A stretch of 64,000 nucleotides of DNA from Sphingobacteriales bacterium (GTDB taxonomy: Bacteria > Bacteroidota > Bacteroidia > Sphingobacteriales > Sphingobacteriaceae): positions 170,120 through 234,119 of the forward strand of contig JANXOD010000015.1 of the NCBI GenBank assembly GCA_025353765.1, written 5' to 3'. Below the pieces are notes generated by a model. The model saw only the letters and a list, made by a program, of their open reading frames with translations, did no database searches and was not told the origin of the DNA. Each line of letters starts with the position of its first letter. The stretch's first letter is position 1. Of this stretch, positions 18,402-26,619 are shown one piece after another. The position numbers were made by a program, and so were the translations under genes.

Positions 18402-19106
18402 ATGAACATTATTATTACAGGAGCCAGCAGTGGAGTAGGTTTTGAGGCTGTTCTGGAATTGATATTGTCAAATAACCATCAAGTTATTGCTCTTGCCCGC
18501 AGTGAAGATAAACTCCGCAACTTACATCAAATAGCCCTGGCCTTAAATCCCGAATGTATACTTCATGTGGCTAAATTTGATATTGTTCATGACGATCATG
18601 AAACAGGCCTTATTCCATTCGTAAAAGACCGTTTTGAGAATGTTGATATTTTAATTAATAATGCGGGTTCGCTAATTAACAGGCCTATTAATCAGCTTTC
18701 ACAATTGGATTTTGTGGATATGCTTCAGCACAATTTTTTGGGACATGTTAAAATGATTCAGCACCTATTACCGTTAATGAAAGAGAATGCACATATTGTA
18801 AATATTGGTAGTATGGGCGGTTTTCAAGGTAGTACAAAATTCCCCGGACTTGCAGCTTACTCTGCCAGTAAAGCTGCATTGCATAACTTAACTGAATGTT
18901 TGGCCTTGGAATTAGCTGACCGGAAAATTAAAGTCAATTGTTTAGCATTAGGTTCTGCTCAAACAGAAATGCTTGAAAAAGCTTTTCCGGAATATGAATC
19001 GCCGGTTATGGCCTTTGAAATGGGTAAATATATAGCTGATTTTGCTTTAACAGGAGGCAAGTTTTTTAATGGGAAAATCATTCCTGTAGCGGTAACCGTA
19101 CCTTAA
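18402..19106 (+). CDS. Short-chain dehydrogenase/reductase
   Basis: A 234-residue classical SDR. IIITGASSGVGFEAV is the NAD(P)-binding TGxxxGxG motif, ILINNAGSLIN the NNAG motif, and VNIGSMGGFQG with AYSASKAALHN gives the Ser, Tyr and Lys of the active site. The start lies 2 bp after the hydroxylase stop, so the two are co-translated. Recycling of the pterin cofactor (dihydropteridine reductase-like role) is a guess from context. Confidence 0.85.
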   Translation: MNIIITGASSGVGFEAVLELILSNNHQVIALARSEDKLRNLHQIALALNPECILHVAKFDIVHDDHETGLIPFVKDRFENVDILINNAGSLINRPINQLSQLDFVDMLQHNFLGHVKMIQHLLPLMKENAHIVNIGSMGGFQGSTKFPGLAAYSASKAALHNLTECLALELADRKIKVNCLALGSAQTEMLEKAFPEYESPVMAFEMGKYIADFALTGGKFFNGKIIPVAVTVP

Positions 19107-19115
19107 AATCATTTT

Positions 19116-19604
19116 ATGAAAAGCCTGTTTTCGAGTATATCTATATTCTTAATTTTTTTAATATCATGTCAAAGCGATTCTAAAAAGACAGAGCAGCAGG
19201 AATCTGTTTCGGAGAACTCAGAGCCTGCTAGAGAAAAGAGGCTAGATGTACCCTGGATGGCTGTTTATAATGATAGTACTCAAATGATGGAGTTGAAAAA
19301 AAATTCGGCAGCTGATGCATCAAATCTAAATGTACTAGATATACTGGATGCACTAAATATTAAATATCCGCAAATTAAACTGGAATGGGTTAAGCAAGAA
19401 GGGCAAAAAATAGTTGTGAAAATTGCAGATGCAGACTACTTAACCCAGCGAATGGGCACTACGGGTTCACAATCTTACCTGGCCGAAGCCACTTATTCCT
19501 TAACAGAAATAAAAGGGATAAGCGCTGTACATTTTGATTTTATAGAAGGGGATCATGCTCGTCCTGAGACATTGACCAGAGAAAGTTTTAGAGACTTTAA
19601 GTAA
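19116..19604 (+). CDS. Lipoprotein, possibly GerMN-like
   Basis: A 162-residue protein with lipobox LIFLISC (Cys about 18), then a charged linker rich in S, E and K. The last part (SQSYLAEATYSLTEIKGISAVHFDF) resembles the helix-strand end of GerMN domains, which is tentative. Probably outer-membrane or periplasmic. It lies 9 bp after the SDR gene, so it is likely in the same operon. Confidence 0.6.
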   Translation: MKSLFSSISIFLIFLISCQSDSKKTEQQESVSENSEPAREKRLDVPWMAVYNDSTQMMELKKNSAADASNLNVLDILDALNIKYPQIKLEWVKQEGQKIVVKIADADYLTQRMGTTGSQSYLAEATYSLTEIKGISAVHFDFIEGDHARPETLTRESFRDFK

Positions 19605-19620
19605 GCCTTTTAATATAAAA

Positions 19621-19651
19621 ACATAGAGCAGCTTTCCTGCTCTATGTTTTA
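19621..19651. terminator. Bidirectional terminator between lipoprotein gene and ssb
   Basis: A perfect 11-bp stem, ACATAGAGCAG (19621-19631) with CTGCTCTATGT (19637-19647), has a 5-nt loop with T on one side and A on the other. It serves the convergent genes on both strands. Confidence 0.85.
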
Positions 19652-19655
19652 TACT

Positions 19656-19991
19656 TTATTTTTTACCCATCAGTAAAACTTCATTCACTATAATTTCTGT
19701 GATGTAACGTTTTACACCATCTTTATCGGTATAGCTTCTGCTGGCTAGTTTGCCTTCAATGGTAATTTCGCTGCCTTTATGCAAATATTCTTCTGCAAGC
19801 TTGGCGTTACGATCCCACATTACCAAATTATGCCATTGAGTTTCCTCTACTTTTTCGCCTTTATCATTTTTGTACGATTCGTTTGTAGCGATAGATACCC
19901 GGGCTACTTTCTTTTTCTCATTAATTGTTTTTACTTCAGGATCGTTACCTAAAAATCCTACCAGACGAACACTGTTCCTTAAATTACTCAT
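19656..19991 (-). CDS. ssb: Single-stranded DNA-binding protein (short form)
   Basis: A 111-residue OB-fold protein beginning MSNLRNSVRLVGFLGNDPE, with WHNLVMWDRNAKLAEEYLHKGSEITIEGKL. It binds ssDNA during replication and repair. It stops right after the OB fold (EIIVNEVLLMGKK) and lacks the disordered linker and acidic DDDIPF-like tip that recruits partner proteins. It is probably an accessory paralogue, with the full-length SSB elsewhere. Confidence 0.88.
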   Translation of the reverse strand: MSNLRNSVRLVGFLGNDPEVKTINEKKKVARVSIATNESYKNDKGEKVEETQWHNLVMWDRNAKLAEEYLHKGSEITIEGKLASRSYTDKDGVKRYITEIIVNEVLLMGKK

Positions 19992-20103
19992 GATCTTAAT
20001 ATTTAAAAGTTTATATGTGATTAAAGAACACTAACCGACCATCGATTAGCGACGGAACAAAGGTGCAATGATGTAAGTAAGTTAAACGGAGGGTAAACAT
20101 TTA

Positions 20104-20133
20104 TATCCGTATATATCCGATTATATACGGATA
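20104..20133. promoter_or_regulatory. 12-bp inverted repeat upstream of zinc-ribbon-like gene
   Basis: TATCCGTATATA (20104-20115) and its exact reverse complement TATATACGGATA (20122-20133) are separated by 6 bp. A third TATCCG at 20114-20119 lies one helical turn from the first. The element ends 37 bp before the ATG at 20171, between this gene and divergent ssb, so it may be an operator for either. Confidence 0.45.
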
Positions 20134-20170
20134 ATGAGTACATTTAAAATACTGAAACCTTATTAGATTT

Positions 20171-20527
20171 ATGGAACGTACTTGTTTAGATTGCGGTAAC
20201 CCCATTAAAGGCCGTATAGATAAAAAGTTTTGCGATGATCAATGTCGCAGTAATTATAATAATAAATTAAAGCCGGAAACTCCGCCCGCTATTAAAAAAA
20301 TAAATGCTATTTTAAAAAATAACCGGGATATTTTAGAAAAGCTAAATCCGGAAGCTAAAACCAAAATAAGCAAAGCTAGATTATTGAAAACCGGCTTTGA
20401 TTTACAATATCATACTCATCAATTACAAACCCAAAAAGGTAATACTTATAATTTTTGTTATGAATATGGCTATTTAGCTTTAGATGATGAAACCTTTTTA
20501 TTAGTTAAAAGAGAGGAAAATTTATGA
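20171..20527 (+). CDS. Small zinc-ribbon-like protein
   Basis: A 118-residue protein. The N terminus has CLDCG and then KKFCDDQCRSNY, a four-cysteine zinc-ribbon pattern. The rest is basic and helical (residues 38-80) followed by YNFCYEYGYLALDDETFLLVKRE. Small proteins of this kind are common in Bacteroidota and have no known function. An upstream inverted repeat suggests specific control. Confidence 0.65.
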   Translation: MERTCLDCGNPIKGRIDKKFCDDQCRSNYNNKLKPETPPAIKKINAILKNNRDILEKLNPEAKTKISKARLLKTGFDLQYHTHQLQTQKGNTYNFCYEYGYLALDDETFLLVKREENL

Positions 20528-20617
20528 ATAATTAAATCCCTACAAATGGATTAGGAGATAGTATAAAACGGCATCTCAAACAAATTGAAAAAGTAATAAA
20601 GATTTTTTTAAAATCCA

Positions 20618-21139
20618 ATGAAGAAAGTAATCATATTAGGAAGCTCAAGGAAGGGGGGAGATACAGAGAAGATTGTGAAACAGTTACAAAGCATATCTAA
20701 TTGGGATATTATTGATTTAAATGATTACAATTTCAGCTATTACGACTACAAGCACCAAAATAAAGAAGATGACTACATCAAGCTGATGCAGAAAATCATT
20801 GATAATTATGAAGTTTTAATTTTTGCTACACCGGTTTATTGGTATTCAATGGCCGGAATAATGAAAGTGTTTTTTGATAGAATTACTGATCTACTAACTG
20901 TTGAAAAAGAGCTGGGGAGAAAGCTAAGAGGAAAAAGTATGGCCGCATTGAGTTGCTCTATTGGGAATAATTTGGGCGAATACTTTTGGTTACCTTTTTC
21001 TGAAACAGCAAAATATTTAGATATGAACTATCTGGGACACCTCCATACTATTATTGATCAGGATGAATCTGAGAATCTAAGAGATTTTGTGATGAGGGTA
21101 AATGAAAATAGTCTCCAACAAGTCAGTACCAAAAAGTAA
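20618..21139 (+). CDS. NAD(P)H-dependent FMN reductase / flavodoxin-like protein
   Basis: A 173-residue flavodoxin-fold protein. VIILGSSRKGGDTEKIVKQL is the FMN phosphate-binding loop and LIFATPVYWYSMAGIMKVFFDR is the conserved TPVYWYSM isoalloxazine-contact motif. It probably reduces quinones or small substrates with FMN. It stands alone between the zinc-ribbon gene and the VOC gene. Confidence 0.82.
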   Translation: MKKVIILGSSRKGGDTEKIVKQLQSISNWDIIDLNDYNFSYYDYKHQNKEDDYIKLMQKIIDNYEVLIFATPVYWYSMAGIMKVFFDRITDLLTVEKELGRKLRGKSMAALSCSIGNNLGEYFWLPFSETAKYLDMNYLGHLHTIIDQDESENLRDFVMRVNENSLQQVSTKK

Positions 21140-21287
21140 GAGTTGAGTATCATTGCCCAAAGTTGTTGTTTTATTAATAATCTATCTAACTTTAAGAATC
21201 TATAAAAATATTTTTGTCAGTTTGTCCAATTCTGAAAACTCAATCGTCATTAGGGTATAATTCACATATTTTAAATAAAACAAAATC

Positions 21288-21671
21288 ATGACATCACAAG
21301 AAAATTCACTTAATTGGTTTGAAATCGCTGTAGCAGATTTTAAACGTGCAACAAAATTTTATGAGGCAATTTTTGGAATTGAAATGCCGCAACAAGAAAT
21401 GATGGGAATGAAAATGGCTTTCTTTCCTTCCGATAATATGGCTGGGAAAGTTTCCGGAGCTTTAGTAGAAGGGCCTATGCACAAACCCAGTGCAGATGGA
21501 GCCAAAGTTTATCTTAATGGTAATCCGGATCTGTCAAATGCGCTTTCTAAAGTTGAAGCGGCTGGTGGAAAAGTAGTAATGCCAAAAACTAAAATTAGTG
21601 ATGAAATAGGATTCATGGCTTTTTTTACGGATTCGGAAGGAAACACAGTAGCATTGCACTCAAATAAATAG
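21288..21671 (+). CDS. VOC (glyoxalase/dioxygenase-fold) protein
   Basis: A 127-residue vicinal-oxygen-chelate protein. NSLNWFEIAVADFKRATKFYEAIFGIEM opens the first beta-alpha-beta-beta-beta unit and FMAFFTDSEGNTVALHSNK closes the second. Substrate unknown. The YciI-type gene starts 15 bp later and then an ECF42-type sigma gene, which is the usual neighbourhood of such sigma factors. A TATTTTTG box at 21209-21216 may be its promoter. Confidence 0.85.
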   Translation: MTSQENSLNWFEIAVADFKRATKFYEAIFGIEMPQQEMMGMKMAFFPSDNMAGKVSGALVEGPMHKPSADGAKVYLNGNPDLSNALSKVEAAGGKVVMPKTKISDEIGFMAFFTDSEGNTVALHSNK

Positions 21672-21686
21672 TTTAAATAAAAAGCT

Positions 21687-22034
21687 ATGAAAGAATTTTT
21701 ATTAGTTTTCAGAAGGGACTTTGTTCTAAACGAAGTTCAATCATCCCCCGAACAATTACAAGCAATGATGAAACCCTGGCAAGACTGGATGGGAAGTCTT
21801 GCTGCACAAAATAAATTGGTTAATTCGGGCAACCGGTTAGCTTCTGATGGCAGAGTTATAAAGCCAAATAGTGTAATTACTGATGGACCTTATGTTGAAA
21901 TTAAAGAAGCAATTGGAGGTTATATTATTATCAGGGCTAACTCAATTGATGAAGCAGCAGAACTTTCAAAAGATTGCCCAATTTTAAGTATTGGAGGTAA
22001 TGTAGAAGTACGAACCTTGGTTCCAATGGACTAA
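21687..22034 (+). CDS. YciI-like (DGPF domain) protein
   Basis: A 115-residue protein: MKEFLLVFRRDF, WQDWMGSLAAQNKLVNSGNRL, then VITDGPYVEIKEAIGGYIII containing the DGPF-type motif. The family is linked to ECF42-type sigma genes and is thought to be their target or partner. It is followed by a hairpin that covers the sigma gene's start region. Confidence 0.88.
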   Translation: MKEFLLVFRRDFVLNEVQSSPEQLQAMMKPWQDWMGSLAAQNKLVNSGNRLASDGRVIKPNSVITDGPYVEIKEAIGGYIIIRANSIDEAAELSKDCPILSIGGNVEVRTLVPMD

Positions 22035-22053
22035 AAACAATGTATATCTTTAT

Positions 22054-22084
22054 AGCCTCCCAATAAATATGGGAGGCTTTTTTT
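22054..22084 (+). promoter_or_regulatory. Terminator-like hairpin overlapping the sigma gene's translation start
   Basis: AGCCTCCC (22054-22061) pairs perfectly with GGGAGGCT (22071-22078) and runs into a T tract that touches the ATG at 22086. GGGAGG (22071-22076) is also a rare good Shine-Dalgarno, with 9 nt to the ATG, and it is locked in the stem. A weak -7-like TATCTTTA lies at 22045-22052. It can act as a YciI terminator, an attenuator or a translation switch for the sigma gene. Confidence 0.6.
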
Positions 22085-22085
22085 G

Positions 22086-23339
22086 ATGCAGGAAAATGAA
22101 CTGATCCCTCACTTATTCAGAACAGAATACAGAAAAATAATTTCAGTATTATATAAGTTATTCGGTATTGAACACATTGAAATTGCCGAAGATATTGTAA
22201 GTGATACTTTTCTCCTAGCCTCCGAAACATGGGGGCAAAAAGGCTTGCCTAAAAATCCTACAGCATGGCTTTATACAGTTTCTAAAAATAAAGCTCTTGA
22301 CTTTTTAAGACGCAATAAAGTATTTCTTGAAAAAATTACTCCCGAAATAGAGAAAACAGAAACGACATCGCAGGAAATAGAAATTGATCTATCAAATAAA
22401 AACATCAGTGATAGTCAATTACAAATAATGTTTGCTATCTGTAATCCTTGTATTTCAACAGAAGCACAGGTTGGCTTATCTTTAAATATTCTTTGTGGCT
22501 TTGGAATAGAAGAAATTGCAGATGCCTTTTTAAGTAATAAGGAAACAATCTACAAAAGATTACAAAGAGCCAAAGAAAAACTTAAAACAGAAAAAATAAA
22601 AATAGAGCTTCCCAATCAGCATGAAATAAATAGCAGATTAGAAGCCGTTTTAACAACCTTGTATTTACTATTTAGTGAGGGCTATTATTCAACTTCGCAA
22701 AACACAACATTACGTAAAGACCTCTGTTTAGAAGCCTTAAGGCTTAATTTAATGCTTACAGAAAAAAAAGAAACAGATACACCTATAGTAAATGCATTAT
22801 TAGCATTAATGTGTTTTCATTCTTCACGATTTGAGGCAAGAACAAATCAAAGTGGGGAGACCATCCTATATGAAGACCAGAACATCAACCTTTGGAATAT
22901 AGAATTAATCAATAAAGGGGAATACTATTTAAACAGGGCATCCCAGGGCAATCAATTATCAAAATATCATTTAGAAGCAGCCATTGCTTATTGGCACACT
23001 CAAAAAAGTGATACCATCGAAAAATGGGAAAGTATTTTACAACTCTACAATAAATTGCTGCAAATAGAATATTCACCTATTACTGCATTAAATAGAACAT
23101 ATGCACTTTCTAAAGCTAATGGCATAAAAGAAGCTATTTTTGAAGCTGAAAAATTAAATCTTGCAGATAATCAATTCTATCATTCATTGTTGGGTAATCT
23201 TTATTCTAACATAGACAATATAAAGGCATTACAACATTTCCAGGCAGCCTTAAAACTTGCAAAATCAAAAGCAGACCAGATAACTATAAGCAATGCTATC
23301 AGCCGCCTGATCGTAGAAAAGGAAAATAATAAATCATAA
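22086..23339 (+). CDS. ECF42-type RNA polymerase sigma factor with C-terminal TPR-like extension
   Basis: A 417-residue protein. Sigma region 2 is HLFRTEYRKIISVLYKLFG through NPTAWLYTVSKNKALDFLRR; region 4 is FGIEEIADAFLSNKETIYKRLQRAKEKL. The remaining 230 residues form helical repeats (SPITALNRTYALSKANG, FYHSLLGNLYSN) like the TPR extension of ECF42 factors, which have no anti-sigma factor and are controlled through this extension. ATG 22086 is the only start that keeps the conserved HLFR. Preceded by VOC and YciI genes. Confidence 0.85.
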   Translation: MQENELIPHLFRTEYRKIISVLYKLFGIEHIEIAEDIVSDTFLLASETWGQKGLPKNPTAWLYTVSKNKALDFLRRNKVFLEKITPEIEKTETTSQEIEIDLSNKNISDSQLQIMFAICNPCISTEAQVGLSLNILCGFGIEEIADAFLSNKETIYKRLQRAKEKLKTEKIKIELPNQHEINSRLEAVLTTLYLLFSEGYYSTSQNTTLRKDLCLEALRLNLMLTEKKETDTPIVNALLALMCFHSSRFEARTNQSGETILYEDQNINLWNIELINKGEYYLNRASQGNQLSKYHLEAAIAYWHTQKSDTIEKWESILQLYNKLLQIEYSPITALNRTYALSKANGIKEAIFEAEKLNLADNQFYHSLLGNLYSNIDNIKALQHFQAALKLAKSKADQITISNAISRLIVEKENNKS

Positions 23340-23419
23340 GTATTGAATGGTAATTAATAATTTTGGACTATATTAAAACAATTACAACTCTAATTTTTCT
23401 GTAGAATAATTCATATCAA

Positions 23420-24268
23420 ATGATCAAACTTATTGAATGCCCGCGTGATGCCATGCAAGGCTTGCATGATTTTGTATCTACACAAACTAAGGCAGATTAC
23501 ATCAATATCTTATTACAGGTTGGGTTTGATACGATTGATTTTGGAAGTTTTGTATCTCCAAAAGCTATCCCACAGCTTAAAGATACTGCGGAAGTTTTAG
23601 CTAAACTGGATCTATCTTCATCCCAATCTAAACTATTGGCCATTGTAGCTAATGTGCGTGGAGTTCAGGATGCAGTTCAACATGAGCAGATCACATATTT
23701 AGGTTTTCCTTTTTCAATTTCAGAAACTTTTCAGCGGCGTAATACTAATTCAGATATTTCTCAATCTTTAAAAACAGTGGAAGAAATGATGAATTTATGT
23801 AATCAGCATCATAAACAAGCAGTAGTATATCTTTCTATGGGTTTTGGCAACCCTTACGGGGATGAATGGAGCAATGAATTGGTTGAACACTGGACTGAAG
23901 AACTGATTAATCGTGGTGTACAGATAATTTCCCTTTCTGATACTATTGGTGTATCTGATCCTGAAAAGATTACTTATATATTCCCTCATTTGGTAAACCG
24001 TTTCCCGGAAGTAGAATTTGGAGTCCATTTGCACAGCACTCCTTCCACTTGGAAAGAGAAGATAGAAGCTGCTTATCAAACTGGCTGTAAACGTTTTGAC
24101 ACTGCCTTAAAAGGATATGGAGGTTGCCCGATGGCTGCCGATGATTTAACTGGCAATATCGCTACAGAAAATGTAATAGCTTATTTAAATGCGCAAGGCG
24201 AAAACTTAAATCTGAATATGGATAAATGGCAGGAAGCGGTAGAATTTTCAACTAACATATTCCGTTAA
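23420..24268 (+). CDS. Hydroxymethylglutaryl-CoA lyase-like protein
   Basis: A 282-residue HMGL-like TIM barrel. IECPRDAMQGLHDFVSTQTK replaces the usual E-x-x-PRDG motif, DTIDFGSFVSPKAIPQLKDT follows the family, and GVHLHSTPSTWKEKIEAA and GYGGCPMAADDLTGNIATE give the metal His and catalytic Cys loop. It likely splits HMG-CoA to acetyl-CoA and acetoacetate in leucine breakdown. Monocistronic. Confidence 0.88.
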   Translation: MIKLIECPRDAMQGLHDFVSTQTKADYINILLQVGFDTIDFGSFVSPKAIPQLKDTAEVLAKLDLSSSQSKLLAIVANVRGVQDAVQHEQITYLGFPFSISETFQRRNTNSDISQSLKTVEEMMNLCNQHHKQAVVYLSMGFGNPYGDEWSNELVEHWTEELINRGVQIISLSDTIGVSDPEKITYIFPHLVNRFPEVEFGVHLHSTPSTWKEKIEAAYQTGCKRFDTALKGYGGCPMAADDLTGNIATENVIAYLNAQGENLNLNMDKWQEAVEFSTNIFR

Positions 24269-24278
24269 CCTGGTAGTT

Positions 24279-24710
24279 TTATTTTTTAAATACCATTTTA
24301 AAATGTTGAATTCCTGCTTCTTCAAATTGCTGACCTTCTTTTTCGAAACCAAATTTAGCGTACAAACCCATTGCACTTATTTGTGCATTTAGATAAACAT
24401 ATTCTGCATCTGCAGGCAGATCTGCTAATACTGTTTTAACTAATTCCTGCCCAACTCCGATACCACGAAATTCTTTCAAGACTGCAAAGCGTTCTAACTT
24501 ATAGCCTTTATCTGTTCTCCGCCATCTACAGGCTCCCGCAGGAACATCACCAACTGTAGCCAGAAAATGATTGGATTCTTCTTCAAACTCCCACTCTAAT
24601 TCCGGCGGACAGTTTTGCTCTCCAACAAAAACCTCTTTTCGGATAGCAAAAACTTTATCAAGACTATCTTTGTCACTTATTTTTTGAATCTTGAGGTTGC
24701 TTTTTTGCAT
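24279..24710 (-). CDS. GNAT-family N-acetyltransferase
   Basis: A 143-residue GNAT protein. IRKEVFVGEQNCPPELEWE and LERFAVLKEFRGIGVGQELVKTVL (with the acetyl-CoA pyrophosphate loop RGIGVGQ) match the ElaA/YjcF-like branch. It starts inside the 3' end of the upstream iron-permease-like gene (38-bp overlap), which points to translational coupling. Substrate unknown. Confidence 0.85.
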   Translation of the reverse strand: MQKSNLKIQKISDKDSLDKVFAIRKEVFVGEQNCPPELEWEFEEESNHFLATVGDVPAGACRWRRTDKGYKLERFAVLKEFRGIGVGQELVKTVLADLPADAEYVYLNAQISAMGLYAKFGFEKEGQQFEEAGIQHFKMVFKK

Positions 24711-25182
24711 GTGGTTTACCTTTACGAGTTGGGCTTTGTATACTTTGTTTTTCTTTGTGAATTTCTTCTGCTACATCTATAGAATGTGAGCAATGAATAT
24801 CGCTTTCTTTTTCTGCCAGTTGAGAAAGTTTTTGATAAAATTTATGAAGCTCATCTAATTCGTCCTCATTCAAATCTTCAATATCAACCATTCTGTTGCT
24901 GGCCTTTTCATGAGCAGCAATAAGTTCATTCAATTTTAACTGAATAGCTTTACCATCTTTATTTTGTGCTTTTTGTATCAAAAACACCATTAAGAAGGTA
25001 ATAATAGTAGTGCCCGTGTTAATAACTAACTGCCAGGTCTCAGAATAGTTAAATAAAGGGCCTGTAACCGCCCATATAAGTACAATAGCTACGGCTCCTA
25101 TAAAAGCAGTAGAGCTTCCGGTAAAGGAGGTCATTTTATTTGCAAAGGCTTCAAAAAAGCTTTTTTTCTTCTTTTCAGGCAT
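24673..25182 (-). CDS. Low-affinity iron permease family protein
   Basis: A 169-residue protein with two membrane segments (about residues 20-40 and 50-66). FFEAFANKMTSFTGSSTAFIGAVAIVLIWAVTGP and NTGTTIITFLMVFLIQKAQNKDGKAIQLKLNEL are the conserved blocks of the family named for yeast Fet4; the bacterial members have no proven transport role. The tail is charged and low-complexity. The downstream GNAT gene overlaps its end. Confidence 0.85.
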   Translation of the reverse strand: MPEKKKKSFFEAFANKMTSFTGSSTAFIGAVAIVLIWAVTGPLFNYSETWQLVINTGTTIITFLMVFLIQKAQNKDGKAIQLKLNELIAAHEKASNRMVDIEDLNEDELDELHKFYQKLSQLAEKESDIHCSHSIDVAEEIHKEKQSIQSPTRKGKPHAKKQPQDSKNK

Positions 25183-25245
25183 AAAAAATAGATTAAATGT
25201 AAATGATATGTGTAAAGCTAATTAAATAGGTATACTGTAAATAAT

Positions 25246-25277
25246 AAATTCCACTTCTTTTTAAAGAAATGGAATTT
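25246..25277 (-). terminator. Terminator after the aldolase gene
   Basis: A 15-bp stem reads on the minus strand as AAATTCCATTTCTTT and AAAGAAGTGGAATTT with one G-U pair and a 2-nt turn. It lies just after the fba stop and before the iron-permease-like gene. Extremely tight loop, so pairing near the turn is probably partial. Confidence 0.55.
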
Positions 25278-25299
25278 GACAGGTCTAATAAACCTATAA

Positions 25300-26379
25300 T
25301 TATAGTTTATCATTTACATTAATACAGTTTAAATCTTCAAATGCCTGTGTTAAGCGTTTTACAAACTGATCCTCTCCTTTACGTAACCAAACTCTGGGAT
25401 CGTAATATTTTTTATTCGGAGAGTCTTCGCCATCAGGATTACCGATCTGACCTTGTAAATAAGCTTCTTTAGACTTGTAATAATCCTTAATACCTTCCCA
25501 ATATGCCCATTGCATATCTGTATCAATGTTCATTTTAATAGCTCCGTAAGATATGGCTTCTCTAATGTCTTCCTGTGAAGAGCCCGAACCGCCATGAAAT
25601 ACAAAATTAACAGGCTTTTCTGCTTTTAGTTCAAATTCTTTACGTACAAAATCTTGTGAGTTTTTCAAAATAACAGGTTGTAATTTCACATTCCCCGGTT
25701 TATAAACACCATGTACATTTCCAAAAGCTGCTGCTATGGTAAACCTGCTGCTTATGCTCATCAACTCTTCAAATGCATAAGACACTTCTGATGGCTGTGT
25801 GTATAATTTAGAACTGTCTACGTCGCTATTATCTACACCATCTTCTTCACCACCGGTAACACCTAATTCAATTTCAAGTGTCATTCCCAGGGTTTTCATA
25901 CGGGCAAAATATTTCTTACATATCTCCATATTTTCATGGATGGATTCTTCTGAAAGATCAAGCATGTGTGATGAGAAAAGGGGTTTTCCATGCTGTGCAA
26001 AAAACTTTTCGCCATGATCCAGTAATCCGTCTATCCATGGAAGTAATTTCTTAGCAGCATGATCGGTATGTAAAATAACAGCAACACCATAATGCTCGGC
26101 TAGTAAATGAACATGCATGGCTGCCGAAACTCCGCCAAGTACACAAGCTTGTAAACTATCATTATTAAGAGATTTCCCTGCATAGAATTGTGCACCGCCA
26201 TTTGATAACTGAATAATTACCGGAGAATTCACTGCCTTTGCAGTTTCCATTACGGCATTTATGGAGTTTGTGCCTATTACATTCACAGCGGGTAAAGCAA
26301 ATTGATGCTTTTTAGCTATTTCAAATAATTCCTGTACAGCATCGCCATGTAATACGCCTTTAAAGTCTTTTAGATCCAT
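25300..26379 (-). CDS. fba: Class II fructose-bisphosphate aldolase
   Basis: A 359-residue zinc aldolase of glycolysis and gluconeogenesis, starting at the ATG at 26379 (MDLKDFKGVLHGDAV); a longer open frame to 26529 adds unlikely residues. VILHTDHAAKKLLPW holds the DHxx zinc and catalytic Asp-His, GVTGGEEDGVDNS the conserved loop, and NFVFHGGSGSS the zinc His and phosphate loop. It transcribes away from accD. Confidence 0.95.
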   Translation of the reverse strand: MDLKDFKGVLHGDAVQELFEIAKKHQFALPAVNVIGTNSINAVMETAKAVNSPVIIQLSNGGAQFYAGKSLNNDSLQACVLGGVSAAMHVHLLAEHYGVAVILHTDHAAKKLLPWIDGLLDHGEKFFAQHGKPLFSSHMLDLSEESIHENMEICKKYFARMKTLGMTLEIELGVTGGEEDGVDNSDVDSSKLYTQPSEVSYAFEELMSISSRFTIAAAFGNVHGVYKPGNVKLQPVILKNSQDFVRKEFELKAEKPVNFVFHGGSGSSQEDIREAISYGAIKMNIDTDMQWAYWEGIKDYYKSKEAYLQGQIGNPDGEDSPNKKYYDPRVWLRKGEDQFVKRLTQAFEDLNCINVNDKL

Positions 26380-26619
26380 TCGGTTCAATTTAAAAATTAG
26401 ATCTCCGAAATTAAAAAAATTAGTTCCAACATTAACAACTCTGCAAGAATAATTTGAAAAGTAAAGAATGAAGAAATGGTAGAAGGATGGGAATAATTTG
26501 AAAATGAGAGAAAACAGGAAGCAATTCAACCTTTCAACTTAAAACCTACAACTTTCAACCAATACAACTTTCGTTTCTTAAAATTTTCGTTTATTTGCAT
26601 TTCAATATATATCCAAATA

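Noticed and set aside
26380..26529. Extended N terminus of the aldolase
   Set aside because: Family members start at MDLKDFKG; the extension is hydrophobic and unrelated.
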